Shown: positions 24,086 to 31,108 of the stretch, piece by piece
Position numbering within the stretch: the stretch's first letter is position 1
How the letters are laid out: each line of letters begins with the position of its first letter
Origin: a virus
Length of the DNA stretch: 64,000 nucleotides
Virus record (IMG/VR): IMGVR_UViG_3300035703_000036
Coordinates: 1 to 64,000 of that record
Reading direction: 5' to 3' (one strand)
Translations under genes and position numbers: made by a program
The notes under the pieces: generated by a model
What the model saw: only the letters and a program-made list of their open reading frames with translations
Told to the model about the DNA's origin: nothing
The model's database searches: none

Positions 24086-24254
24086 TCTTATGTAAAGTTA
24101 TCTTTTTGGAATAAACTAGGTTAAACTAATTATATATGCCCCATTGGCATTTTTACCTATTTTATCAAAAATGATAATATGGGTAAAACATAGTATCAAC
24201 TTCAATGTGAAAACAATACGTTACAAAACGGTATAAATTTAATTAGAGGTAGCA
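24086..24254 (+). promoter_or_regulatory. non-coding stretch with terminator-like and long hairpins
   Basis: ATGCC/GGCAT stem (24136-24140, 24146-24150) followed by TTTT, then a 17-bp near-perfect hairpin (24151-24167 with 24172-24188, loop AAAA, two imperfect pairs). Together they could terminate upstream transcription or form a regulatory leader for the 24255 operon. Confidence 0.45.
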
Positions 24255-24365
24255 ATGGAAATTACTAAAATGATCTCACAATTTTTAGCAGAACATCCTA
24301 TAAAAAGTTTTATGTTTATTCTGGCGTTTAGATTAGTTAGTGTAAGTAGGTATGGTTGTAAATGA
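24255..24365 (+). CDS. small membrane protein (36 aa)
   Basis: MEITKMISQFLAEHPIKSFM followed by a short hydrophobic stretch (FILAFRLVSV). AGAGG 7 nt before the ATG. Stop overlaps the next ATG. Confidence 0.35.
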   Translation: MEITKMISQFLAEHPIKSFMFILAFRLVSVSRYGCK

Positions 24366-24532
24366 ATAAAATAGATATAGCATTATTACTAATATGCTTA
24401 TACGATTCTTACGCTTTACACAAGAAAAGAAAGAGAATAGCTGAGTTAGAAAACGAGCTTATTGATCTTAAGATGAAAGCGATGTTTGGTAACATAGAAG
24501 ATAGATTGGAGCCAGAATATGAAGAGAAGTGA
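24362..24532 (+). CDS. small membrane-anchored helical protein
   Basis: 56 aa. N-terminal hydrophobic helix (IDIALLLICLYDSYAL), then a charged coiled coil (KKRKRIAELENELIDLKMKA). Overlaps both neighbours, so probably translationally coupled. Confidence 0.45.
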   Translation: MNKIDIALLLICLYDSYALHKKRKRIAELENELIDLKMKAMFGNIEDRLEPEYEEK

Positions 24533-24740
24533 AGCATTAAAAATTATAGACGATGCGTACGGTGAGTTTTGTGCTGATTGGTTGAGAGCTGACTTAAACG
24601 ACCTAGAAGGGTTTGTAGCTTTGAATGAACGGATCTTGTCTGCGTTGGAGAAAGCTGGAATGATGCCTCCTGAATATATTGTAGATTACTGTCCCTTAAT
24701 GACAACCTATGCTTGGGAAAAAGAAAATGAAAAGAAGTGA
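24519..24740 (+). CDS. small phage protein, paralogue of 24727-24966
   Basis: 73 aa: MKRSEALKIIDDAYGEF...SALEKAGMMPPEY. The MKRSE..K.I start and LEKAGM.PP ending are shared with the following gene and with common T4-like phage hypotheticals. Function unknown. Overlaps both neighbours. Confidence 0.55.
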   Translation: MKRSEALKIIDDAYGEFCADWLRADLNDLEGFVALNERILSALEKAGMMPPEYIVDYCPLMTTYAWEKENEKK

Positions 24741-24966
24741 AATGGTAAAGCTAATTGTAGATTCAATAGAATTTCACAATGGCAATGATCCTAGCTGGTT
24801 AGAACAACCGAGTATGCGAAGACAAAAAGAACAGGCTTACGATGTCGCCTCTAAACTTCTATCCGATATAGAAAAAGCCGGCATGCTTCCTCCCAAATAT
24901 TCCAAAGAAATTAAGCACAAAAATGAAAAACAATTACAAATAGAGTTTATCCAAGACTGGGAATAA
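24727..24966 (+). CDS. small phage protein, paralogue of 24519-24740
   Basis: 79 aa from ATG 24727, chosen because MKRSEMVKLIVDS aligns with the start of the upstream paralogue (an open extension to 24709 does not). It contains SKLLSDIEKAGMLPPKY. The tandem pair is a local gene duplication. Confidence 0.55.
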   Translation: MKRSEMVKLIVDSIEFHNGNDPSWLEQPSMRRQKEQAYDVASKLLSDIEKAGMLPPKYSKEIKHKNEKQLQIEFIQDWE

Positions 24967-25220
24967 TGAACTTAAGTATAATTTTACTAAATTTTACAAT
25001 AAATTGCTTGGAAATATCAAGTTTACACCCTGTAAAAGAAGGGTGTATGATTATGGATGAGGATAGAAAACACAAAATAGCTAATATTTCATGTCATAAA
25101 ATCTCTACTTCCTGTAATGAATTATTCATAAAAAAGTTTCAAATAATGTGTTCTGGTAAAGATTGTAAGGGTAAAACACCCCAAAAAAGCCCTTTCTCTT
25201 CAAAAAAGACCAAAAAATAG
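24966..25220 (+). CDS. hypothetical protein, start uncertain
   Basis: Up to 84 aa from an ATG overlapping the upstream stop. An internal start at 25047 (MIMDEDRKHKIANIS) is equally plausible, because the first 27 codons overlap a hairpin (TACACCC 25024-25030 / GGGTGTA 25041-25047). Lysine-rich C-terminus with several Cys. No family recognised. Confidence 0.3.
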   Translation: MNLSIILLNFTINCLEISSLHPVKEGCMIMDEDRKHKIANISCHKISTSCNELFIKKFQIMCSGKDCKGKTPQKSPFSSKKTKK

Positions 25221-25221
25221 C

Positions 25222-25250
25222 GTGACATAATTCTATTTTCATGTTAATAT
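25222..25250 (+). promoter_or_regulatory. sigma70 promoter with extended -10
   Basis: GTGACA (25222-25227), 17-nt spacer, TG-T-TAATAT (-10 at 25245-25250), 20 nt before the ATG at 25270. Confidence 0.65.
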
Positions 25251-25269
25251 AAGTGAAAAGGGAGTTTGT

Positions 25270-25455
25270 ATGAAAGTTACAACAGACGCAAGCGAGAACA
25301 TTGTAATTACTCAACTTGAGCTTGGTAAGATGTACAACAACATCAGCAACATCTACTACTCTTTGTTTGACAAGCTTGAAACTCAGGACAAATTAAAGTT
25401 AGAAGCGGCACTAGATAATATTAGAGCAATTAGAAATAAGAATTTTGACGATTAG
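25270..25455 (+). CDS. hypothetical helical protein
   Basis: 61 aa, with GGGAG upstream. Helical (LELGKMYNNISNIYYSLFDK) and amphipathic. Has its own sigma70 promoter. Followed by a structured non-coding stretch rather than a directly abutting gene. Not recognised. Confidence 0.5.
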   Translation: MKVTTDASENIVITQLELGKMYNNISNIYYSLFDKLETQDKLKLEAALDNIRAIRNKNFDD

Positions 25456-25551
25456 AGAAGCTAAGGTCGCACCTTAGATGAACTGGAAGATACGGGGTAG
25501 TCCTGAGAGATAAGCCGACAAAGCAAGAAGCCCGACCATAGGAGCCAAAAG
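25456..25551 (+). ncRNA. GC-rich structured non-coding element (candidate)
   Basis: About 96 nt without an open frame and visibly richer in G+C than the surroundings. It contains a perfect 7-bp hairpin (CTAAGGT 25461-25467 / ACCTTAG 25471-25477, loop CGC) and possible long-range pairs (GGTCG with CGACC, CGGG with CCCG). It may be a small RNA or a structured leader of the 25552 gene. I could not match it to a known ribozyme, riboswitch, tRNA or group I core. Confidence 0.35.
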
Positions 25552-25770
25552 ATGAATGATTTAGCAAATCTCATGGTATTTTTATCGTCAACAGATACCG
25601 TTTACTCTACGTTCACAGAGCCTAAATTTATTGACGATGAAGCTATTAAGTTAGGTACTGTGTTATGTATCTCAGTAAGAGATAGTGTTAATTTTAATTT
25701 TGACAGAGATGGTAAACTGATAGGAACAAGTACAGACTCTATTAAGAGTTTTATAAAAGCGAGAAAATAA
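25552..25770 (+). CDS. hypothetical protein
   Basis: 72 aa, mixed alpha/beta (LGTVLCISVRDSVNFNFDRD). AGGAG 9 nt upstream of the ATG, within the end of the structured leader. Not recognised. Confidence 0.45.
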   Translation: MNDLANLMVFLSSTDTVYSTFTEPKFIDDEAIKLGTVLCISVRDSVNFNFDRDGKLIGTSTDSIKSFIKARK

Positions 25771-25772
25771 AA

Positions 25773-25790
25773 TATACCCGATAAGGTATA
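25773..25790 (+). repeat. hairpin repeat copy 1
   Basis: TATACC..GGTATA 6-bp stem around CGATAA. Nearly identical to copy 2 at 25813-25830 and 40 nt away. Both lie in the leader of the 25844 gene. Confidence 0.5.
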
Positions 25791-25812
25791 AATAAATAGA
25801 AACTTGTAATAT

Positions 25813-25830
25813 TATACCCGATAGGGTGTA
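25813..25830 (+). repeat. hairpin repeat copy 2
   Basis: TATACCC / GGGTGTA (one wobble) around a GATA tetraloop, ending 13 nt before the ATG at 25844. The shared core TATACCCGATA suggests a repeated protein-binding RNA or DNA operator. Confidence 0.5.
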
Positions 25831-25843
25831 GATTGGAATTAAC

Positions 25844-26071
25844 ATGATAACTAAAGGAACGCTTTCATTTAACCTTGACGAACACGAAGGGCGTGAAAGT
25901 ATGGAGAACGCTTTAAAAGCGAACCTATTCAAAATGAAAATAGACACGCTTTACAACGAAGTGTTCCGTGAGATAATGCGAAATAAAGTTGACAAATACA
26001 CGGAAGCTGAGGTAGAATTTACTGAGAAGCTTTGGCAGCGAGTAAGTTGTCATTTTGAAATGGGAGAATAG
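25844..26071 (+). CDS. conserved small phage protein
   Basis: 75 aa: GTLSFNLDEHEGRESMENAL, then IDTLYNEVFREIMRN...EAEVEFTEKLWQRV. This resembles a common phage family that begins with a LxFNLPEE..EF..A pattern; function unknown. Its leader carries the two TATACCCGATA hairpins. Confidence 0.55.
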   Translation: MITKGTLSFNLDEHEGRESMENALKANLFKMKIDTLYNEVFREIMRNKVDKYTEAEVEFTEKLWQRVSCHFEMGE

Positions 26072-26072
26072 T

Positions 26073-26249
26073 ATGAGTAATAAATTTTTAGGTTTACTTT
26101 TATTGAGTTTACCTTTCGCATTAATATTAGCTGTATGTATTGGGTGTTTAGGCTTAGTTGATGGTGTATTAGCATTTCTCTTGGCTATGCTAGCAACAGC
26201 AATCATCACTTTATGTGTAGCTAAGGGCATTGATCTTTTAGGAGAATAA
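26073..26249 (+). CDS. two-helix membrane protein
   Basis: 58 aa from ATG 26073 (GGGAG upstream); an open extension from 26055 overlaps the previous gene. Two hydrophobic helices at about 5-27 and 30-52. It could be a holin-like or superinfection-exclusion protein, but nothing beyond topology supports that. Confidence 0.5.
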   Translation: MSNKFLGLLLLSLPFALILAVCIGCLGLVDGVLAFLLAMLATAIITLCVAKGIDLLGE

Positions 26250-26250
26250 T

Positions 26251-26484
26251 ATGACCACTATAAGAAATCTAATTAAATACTTAGAGCAATGGGACGGAAG
26301 TCTTCCTCTTAATGACGGAGAATTTCAACTTGCTATGTTAGAAGAAATGGATTTTATTTTAATTAAAAGTAGAACATATAAAACGCTTCAAGAAGAGTCT
26401 CAATTCTTAGCAGCATTAGAAGAGTGTGGTGTTGATAATTGGAATGGGTACAGTGATGCTTGTGCCTTATGTAAGGAGGAGTAG
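26251..26484 (+). CDS. conserved small phage protein
   Basis: 77 aa ending with FLAALEECGVDNWNGYSDAC, a pattern (L..AL...GVDNW.GY) seen in many phage hypotheticals of unknown function. AGGAG upstream. Starts 1 nt after the previous stop. Confidence 0.55.
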   Translation: MTTIRNLIKYLEQWDGSLPLNDGEFQLAMLEEMDFILIKSRTYKTLQEESQFLAALEECGVDNWNGYSDACALCKEE

Positions 26485-26486
26485 TC

Positions 26487-26675
26487 GTGAGCGAACAAGA
26501 TAAAATGCAAAAGTGCATAGAGTTATTGCAAAATAAAAGTAACTATACTACAAGAATTATAGCGGAGTTATTGGAGTTAGATTTAATACACAACAACGGA
26601 GATATTGTATCTGGACTAGAGCATGATCTGTGGTGCTTGAATCTGATTCAAGTAAAGGCGGAAGAAAATGATTGA
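26487..26675 (+). CDS. small phage protein, paralogue of 27644-27832
   Basis: 62 aa, GTG start with GGAGGAG upstream. MSEQDKMQKCIELLQNKSNY and DIVSGLEHDLWCLN are closely matched by the 27644 gene. Helical. Function unknown. Confidence 0.5.
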   Translation: MSEQDKMQKCIELLQNKSNYTTRIIAELLELDLIHNNGDIVSGLEHDLWCLNLIQVKAEEND

Positions 26676-26931
26676 TGGTATACTAGATGAACTAAAACAA
26701 GAATACGAACGTGCTGTGTATAATGCTTATGCTGACGGTAGAAAAGAAGTGATAGAGAATGAGCTAAAGGAAGCATTAGAAGTCATTAGGTTCTATGCCA
26801 ACTCGATTAATTATTCTGCCAAAGTTGATTATAAGGGTTTACACTATATTTCTATAATCGGAGAAAAGCACGAACTTGGAGAGGATAATGGGAAAAAGGC
26901 TAGAGAGTTTTTGAAAAAATTGGAAGAATAA
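26668..26931 (+). CDS. conserved small phage protein
   Basis: 87 aa. LKEALEVIRFYA and GKKAREFLKKLEE fit a frequent phage pattern (ALEFYAD....A...L..L). Overlaps the upstream gene by 8 nt. The next gene (26966) has a related C-terminal segment, suggesting old duplication. Function unknown. Confidence 0.5.
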   Translation: MIDGILDELKQEYERAVYNAYADGRKEVIENELKEALEVIRFYANSINYSAKVDYKGLHYISIIGEKHELGEDNGKKAREFLKKLEE

Positions 26932-26965
26932 GTTTACAATTAAACTGCAAAGAGGTTTACATAAG

Positions 26966-27277
26966 ATGGACAAAAAAGACAAAGAAGCGTTTCTAAATTG
27001 GTGTTATTCAGACGCAGGGGATACGATGCTATCGACTGGTGAGCCTGAGTGGGTTTGGTATGCTGCTTGTGAGTATAAGAATAAACAATACTCCGACATA
27101 TGCGATGTTAGGATGCAGACGAGTCTGAATAATGTTAAACTTCAAGCTGAAAATGCAAAGTTGAGAAAGTGTGTTGAGTTTTACGCTGACTTAGACGACG
27201 AAGCTATATGGTATGATATTAGAGGTGTAACTTATGCTAGACAAGTGTTAAAAGAATTGGAGGGTGAGAATGAATAA
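26966..27277 (+). CDS. conserved phage hypothetical protein
   Basis: 103 aa. DKEAFLNWCYSDAG, EWVWYAACEYKNKQ and an ENAKLRKCVEFYADLDDEA helix, ending QVLKELEGENE. W.AACEYK followed by a short coiled coil is a layout common in phage hypotheticals. AGAGG upstream. Confidence 0.5.
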   Translation: MDKKDKEAFLNWCYSDAGDTMLSTGEPEWVWYAACEYKNKQYSDICDVRMQTSLNNVKLQAENAKLRKCVEFYADLDDEAIWYDIRGVTYARQVLKELEGENE

Positions 27278-27452
27278 GCTACTAACATGCTTTGTGTTCT
27301 TCCATAAATGGAAGTGCATTTTTGACAGCGAAACTCAAAAGCATAAAATGCGGGAGAAGGGTATCCCTTTGCGAGCATCTATGGCAGGGTACAGTCGCCA
27401 TCAGTGTGTGAAATGTAATAGTGAAAAGATTGAGCGTTGGAGAGCGTTTTAG
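27270..27452 (+). CDS. small zinc-ribbon protein
   Basis: 60 aa from ATG 27270 (GAGGGTGAG upstream). HKWKCI near the N-terminus and HQCVKCNSEKIERW near the C-terminus give Cys/His pairs for one zinc. Related in form to 32133-32282 and 39161-39316. Possibly nucleic-acid binding. Confidence 0.5.
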   Translation: MNKLLTCFVFFHKWKCIFDSETQKHKMREKGIPLRASMAGYSRHQCVKCNSEKIERWRAF

Positions 27453-27453
27453 T

Positions 27454-27651
27454 ATGAAGCCATTTTTAGAACTACAACTACTCGTTTTACAAAATCCAGA
27501 ACTTGCTGCGCTGCAACATAAAATTGATAACGAAACTAAAGGTATGTCGTCGTATGTAAAGTGTCTATATTTAGAGCAACTTATGTTGGATAACGTAACC
27601 ACTATGACAACTCTCCTACAGGAGTTGCGGGAGAAGACAAAAAATGAGTAA
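27454..27651 (+). CDS. conserved small phage protein
   Basis: 65 aa from ATG 27454 rather than GTG 27421, which lies inside the upstream gene. The pattern QNPELAALQHKIDNETKGM, SSYVKCLYLEQLMLDNVTTM resembles small conserved podo/myophage proteins of unknown role. Helical. Confidence 0.5.
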   Translation: MKPFLELQLLVLQNPELAALQHKIDNETKGMSSYVKCLYLEQLMLDNVTTMTTLLQELREKTKNE

Positions 27652-27832
27652 GGAAGATAAGCTTAACAAATGTATAAAACTACTACAAAGCAATAGCGAG
27701 TACAGTACAAAAATAATAACTGAATTACTAGATCTAGACATGAAGCACAATAATGGCGATATTTTATCTGGACTAGAACATGATCTATGGTGCTTGAACA
27801 ATATGATCTTAGAGGGTGAGAATGAAGAATAG
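27644..27832 (+). CDS. small phage protein, paralogue of 26487-26675
   Basis: 62 aa: MSKEDKLNKCIKLLQSNSEY...DILSGLEHDLWCLN. It matches the 26487 gene along its length, also at the nucleotide level in the C-terminal half, so duplication is fairly recent. Confidence 0.5.
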   Translation: MSKEDKLNKCIKLLQSNSEYSTKIITELLDLDMKHNNGDILSGLEHDLWCLNNMILEGENEE

Positions 27833-27890
27833 GCAGAAACAGTCGAAAAACGACGATTTTTACGTAAATTATTTAAATGAGATAAAATAA
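27822..27890 (+). CDS. micro-ORF (22 aa)
   Basis: MKNRQKQSKNDDFYVNYLNE. GAGGGTGAG just before the ATG and a stop overlapping the next ATG suggest a coupled micro-gene. Coding status is unproven. Confidence 0.25.
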   Translation: MKNRQKQSKNDDFYVNYLNEIK

Positions 27891-28291
27891 TGAGTCAGGA
27901 CGATTTAAAATTAAAAGATTTAGAATACGCCGAATATGTTGATTTTCCCATAGTTACAGAGAAGAATACGCTAATATATAAATTACCTTTTCCATGCTTG
28001 GTAATGAGTATGAGATATTACAATCTCACCCTTATAGATAAAAGCCAGTCAGATAATTTAAATTGGGATTATGAATTGCTTAATGATAAAATAATTTTTA
28101 GTGCAGATTTCATAGATATGATAGATGAAGGCGATATGGTTTGGGTGTATGCTATCAAAAAAAGCCCTATAAACTCAAGCCAAAAATCCGGATGTCAACA
28201 TCTTAGAAAATATGTCAATAAAGCAGGATCTAAAAGCTTCTGGGTATGCCCAGATTGTAAAAAAGATTTGGGTGATTGTGAAAATATATAA
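27890..28291 (+). CDS. hypothetical protein with C-terminal zinc ribbon
   Basis: 133 aa. N-terminal beta-rich domain (about 1-95). C-terminal CQHLRKYVNKAGSKSF then CPDC gives a C-x2-H / C-x2-C ribbon, the same type as in the genes at 52212 and 52683. A binding or adaptor role is possible but unproven. Confidence 0.5.
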   Translation: MSQDDLKLKDLEYAEYVDFPIVTEKNTLIYKLPFPCLVMSMRYYNLTLIDKSQSDNLNWDYELLNDKIIFSADFIDMIDEGDMVWVYAIKKSPINSSQKSGCQHLRKYVNKAGSKSFWVCPDCKKDLGDCENI

Positions 28292-28415
28292 ATACTTAGC
28301 CGATTTACGTAAAACTGATGGCTATAGCACTTTATTTACCTACCATATATCTAAATACTATACAGAATTTCGATGGAAAAACTGGGTTTTATCCTTTATT
28401 AGAATAAGGAATTGA
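28278..28415 (+). CDS. small basic hypothetical protein
   Basis: 45 aa from GTG 28278 (GGTG upstream), overlapping the previous gene's end. Tyr/Lys/Arg-rich (IYKYLADLRKTDGYSTLFTY). Weak evidence. Confidence 0.3.
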   Translation: MKIYKYLADLRKTDGYSTLFTYHISKYYTEFRWKNWVLSFIRIRN

Positions 28416-28417
28416 TT

Positions 28418-28564
28418 ATGAGAATAGGAACAGTCATATATAAAGAATCAAATAAAGAAGTCAGCGTTTTACCTATGTCCAGTACTTTTACCATTAAAAG
28501 ATCTCAAATTCCAAAACTTGTGTTATTCTTTATAAAGACATATATAAAGGGATTTTTTAAATGA
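28418..28564 (+). CDS. small hypothetical protein coupled to clpX-like gene
   Basis: 48 aa, AAGGA upstream, stop overlapping the ClpX-like ATG (ATGA). MRIGTVIYKESNKEVSVLPM, then a basic hydrophobic tail (LVLFFIKTYIKGFFK). Tight coupling suggests a partner or adaptor, but there is no other evidence. Confidence 0.4.
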   Translation: MRIGTVIYKESNKEVSVLPMSSTFTIKRSQIPKLVLFFIKTYIKGFFK

Positions 28565-29835
28565 CGTACCAAGAAGCCAGAGATTCCGGAAAACCTTTTA
28601 ATAGACAAAAATATAAAGACGGATGGTACGTAGTCGATTCTAGAGGGTTTGATTGCCATTCTAAGGATTCGACTCAAAGATTTTGGTCTGATATGGATTA
28701 CAAAGCTAATGACTGGAGAGTTCAGGAGCATGAGCTTGATGATAATTACATAGATTGGGAAGACTACGCTAGATGGGTTCAAGCCCTTGACGTTACTACT
28801 TTATCCAAAATAGAAGCAAAGCCAGAAGATCAATTTCCAAGCTTATATAAAATGGTCAACCAAGAAGGATGGGAAGATAAAGTGGAAGAAAAGAAAGAGC
28901 AAGAAGTAATTAAAAGCCCAGAGCAAATTAAGAAAAGACTTGATGAATATGTAATTGGACATGAAAAAACAAAAAAAGCATTGTCCGTAGCTGCCTACAA
29001 CCACTTAAAAAGAATGAGAGGAAGCAACATTAAAAAGACTAATGTTCTTTTGATAGGCCCAACAGGATGTGGAAAAACTTATATCGTATCAATTTTAGCT
29101 CAAATCCTCAATGTAGGCTTTCTTACTAGTGACGCGACTCAATTTACCTCTTCCGGATATCAAGGAAGAAGCGTAGAAGATCTTATTACTGATCTAATAT
29201 CAATTTGCGAAAATGACGAACATAGAGCTTCCAAGTCTATTGTGTATATCGATGAAATTGACAAGATAAAAAAGAAATCTACCGGAGATGGAACGGCAGA
29301 CGTTGGAGGTTTGGGCGTTCAACAGGCCTTGCTAAAGCTTCTAGAAGGTTCAGATGTAGCTTATTCATCAAAACACGCCTATAACGGTGAGTATGATAAA
29401 AAAATGAACACAAAAAACATAATGTTCATCTGTTCCGGAGCTTTTGTTGGCCTACCGAGTTCAAATATTCAGGAGCTAACTAAATTTGGAATGATTCCAG
29501 AATTTTTGGGTAGATTTTCAGTAATAACTCAGCTTTCTGAGCTTAAGATGGATGATTATAAAAAGATATTGACCGATTCTAAGGGATCTATTCTAAATTC
29601 ATTCAGAGAATGGTTCACAAGTGAGGGAATTGAGCTTGTCGTAGAAGATACGGCCATAACTATTATAGCTCAAAAGGCTATCGCTAAAGGGTTAGGAGCA
29701 AGAGGTCTTCAAAGTATCTTAGAAGAAGCCTTACTTAACGCTCAATTTGAAGCTCCAAGCATGGAAAATAAGCCTAAAACTTTTGTTTTAGATGGATCAG
29801 TAGTATTAACAGGTAAACCTAAATGGAATTTTTAA
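28561..29835 (+). CDS. ClpX-like AAA+ unfoldase lacking the ClpP-docking loop
   Basis: 424 aa. Residues ~120-424 are ClpX-like: YVIGHEKTKKALSVAAYNH, Walker A GPTGCGKT (166-173), pore loop GYQG (199-202; GYVG in ClpX), Walker B IVYIDEID (227-234), box VII GMIPEFLGR (310-318), sensor 2 GARGL (379-383). The segment between ICSGAFVGL and KFGMIPEF is short, so the IGF loop that docks ClpP is missing. The N-terminal zinc domain is replaced by a ~60-residue domain (MTYQEARDSGKPFNR...DYKANDW) resembling small DUF2829-like phage proteins. It probably acts as a ClpP-independent unfoldase. Confidence 0.8.
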   Translation: MTYQEARDSGKPFNRQKYKDGWYVVDSRGFDCHSKDSTQRFWSDMDYKANDWRVQEHELDDNYIDWEDYARWVQALDVTTLSKIEAKPEDQFPSLYKMVNQEGWEDKVEEKKEQEVIKSPEQIKKRLDEYVIGHEKTKKALSVAAYNHLKRMRGSNIKKTNVLLIGPTGCGKTYIVSILAQILNVGFLTSDATQFTSSGYQGRSVEDLITDLISICENDEHRASKSIVYIDEIDKIKKKSTGDGTADVGGLGVQQALLKLLEGSDVAYSSKHAYNGEYDKKMNTKNIMFICSGAFVGLPSSNIQELTKFGMIPEFLGRFSVITQLSELKMDDYKKILTDSKGSILNSFREWFTSEGIELVVEDTAITIIAQKAIAKGLGARGLQSILEEALLNAQFEAPSMENKPKTFVLDGSVVLTGKPKWNF

Positions 29836-29843
29836 TAAAAATA

Positions 29844-29872
29844 TTGACCACTGTATTTTTTTATGATAAAAT
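29844..29872 (+). promoter_or_regulatory. sigma70 promoter
   Basis: TTGACC (29844-29849), 17-nt spacer, TG-A-TAAAAT (-10 at 29867-29872), before the 29893 gene. Confidence 0.7.
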
Positions 29873-29892
29873 TTGCTCTAACAGGAGATTTT

Positions 29893-30090
29893 ATGGAAAA
29901 AATAAATGAAGAAGAAAAACAACAAGATCTTAAAAGAATCAGAGAAAGAGTTTATGAAATTCATCAAATAATTGCGGAAGATATTAAGAAAAAAGATGAA
30001 TTTTTAAAATTACACGAAGAACGCAAGGCCCAATTAGACAACGTTGTTTTTGAATTAGAAAAAATATACAAAAAATTTGAGGTTTTATAA
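29893..30090 (+). CDS. coiled-coil small protein
   Basis: 65 aa from ATG 29893 (AGGAG upstream; the longer frame to 29863 overlaps the promoter). Almost wholly coiled coil (IIAEDIKKKDEFLKLHEERK). Stop overlaps the next ATG. Confidence 0.5.
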   Translation: MEKINEEEKQQDLKRIRERVYEIHQIIAEDIKKKDEFLKLHEERKAQLDNVVFELEKIYKKFEVL

Positions 30091-30314
30091 TGGAAAATTC
30101 AGTTAAATGGGAAAAAGCAATCAGATGGAATGGAAACATTGGGGTGTTTGGAAGATTTACAATATATTCCGAAGAAGGAAAAAATTTTGTAATTATTAAC
30201 AATGATGCCGGATCAAAAACCGTGAGCCTAAAAAGCTTAAAAGAAGTTGCTGATATTATCGATAATTTCTATGCCTTACGAGGTATTCTTACCAAAGTAA
30301 AGAGGAAAGGATGA
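30090..30314 (+). CDS. hypothetical protein
   Basis: 74 aa, beta-rich (GVFGRFTIYSEEGKNFVIIN) then helical (LKEVADIIDNFYALRGIL). Single-nt overlap with the upstream gene and 4-nt overlap with the next. Not recognised. Confidence 0.5.
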   Translation: MENSVKWEKAIRWNGNIGVFGRFTIYSEEGKNFVIINNDAGSKTVSLKSLKEVADIIDNFYALRGILTKVKRKG

Positions 30315-30535
30315 TCTACCTAGATATTGATCCGATTCAGTTTGGAATTAAGCATGGAATTAAGATAAAAACTGAAAAATGTCATTTATGCGGAAGTTTG
30401 GTGACGGTAGATCGGCCTGTAATATCTAAAGATTATGTTGGTTTTGAATCAGAGCCCCATTATTCTTGTGAGGCAATTATTAAATATGTTAAACCATTAA
30501 ATAAACATTTTCTGGATAAAGTTAAAGAGGATTGA
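30311..30535 (+). CDS. hypothetical protein with Cys motif
   Basis: 74 aa. EKCHLCGSLVTVDRPV with C-x2-C and a further C in YSCEAI. Probably a degenerate zinc-binding protein. AGAGGAAAGG upstream. Function unknown. Confidence 0.45.
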   Translation: MIYLDIDPIQFGIKHGIKIKTEKCHLCGSLVTVDRPVISKDYVGFESEPHYSCEAIIKYVKPLNKHFLDKVKED

Positions 30536-30545
30536 AGGAGTTCTG

Positions 30546-30740
30546 ATGACGATACTTTTTAGATTAATTTTTGCCATTTTATTACCCATAGCCGCCGTTG
30601 TAAATTTAATTGGATACGTTGTTACTAAACAGAACTACTATTTAATTTTCTTTATTTTAAACGCAGTTTGTGCTGCTCATAATTTTATTTACTTTAATCA
30701 ACATGACGATAAGGATGGATCAGATGACGACGCAAAATAA
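30546..30740 (+). CDS. two-helix membrane protein
   Basis: 64 aa. Hydrophobic helices at about 5-27 and 31-49, with a very acidic C-terminus (QHDDKDGSDDDAK). GAAGGAG upstream. Unknown role. Confidence 0.5.
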   Translation: MTILFRLIFAILLPIAAVVNLIGYVVTKQNYYLIFFILNAVCAAHNFIYFNQHDDKDGSDDDAK

Positions 30741-30912
30741 AAAAAGCCTAGAAGAAATTTTTCATGAAATAAATCAAAAGAACTCTTCAAATGAAGAAAA
30801 ATTTAATAAATGTTTTCATAAAAACTTTAAGCCTAAAAAGCTGGTATTGGTAGAGTGCCCATTTACTGGAACTTTAGAAGAAATGGAGGTGGATGATGAT
30901 TCTGGAGAATGA
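30724..30912 (+). CDS. hypothetical protein
   Basis: 62 aa from ATG 30724, where AAGGATGG is correctly spaced; the longer frame from 30670 overlaps the membrane gene. Helical, acidic C-terminus with LVLVECPFTGTLEEMEV. Confidence 0.4.
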   Translation: MTTQNKKSLEEIFHEINQKNSSNEEKFNKCFHKNFKPKKLVLVECPFTGTLEEMEVDDDSGE

Positions 30913-31099
30913 TTTTTATATTGTTGAGCTATTGTCTGAAACACTAGAATGCTATTTGACAGATTCGGGGTTACAAAGTTTAGACGGATCTGGAAGAGTT
31001 TTTGAGGTTGAAAAATGCCTAAGTATCAAAAAAATGGATATTAATAACACTGATAACAGCCAATTAAATGATACAAAACAGGCATTTTGTATCAAATAA
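30896..31099 (+). CDS. hypothetical protein
   Basis: 67 aa. GGAGGT (30885-30890) sits 5 nt before the second of two adjacent ATGs. Acidic, mixed structure. Overlaps the upstream gene. Not recognised. Confidence 0.4.
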   Translation: MILENDFYIVELLSETLECYLTDSGLQSLDGSGRVFEVEKCLSIKKMDINNTDNSQLNDTKQAFCIK

Positions 31100-31108
31100 A
31101 GGTAAATT

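Noticed and set aside
25456-25551. Group I intron core or tRNA
   Set aside because: AAGATA...TAGTCC resembles an S element, but no matching GACTA (R) strand or cloverleaf could be found.
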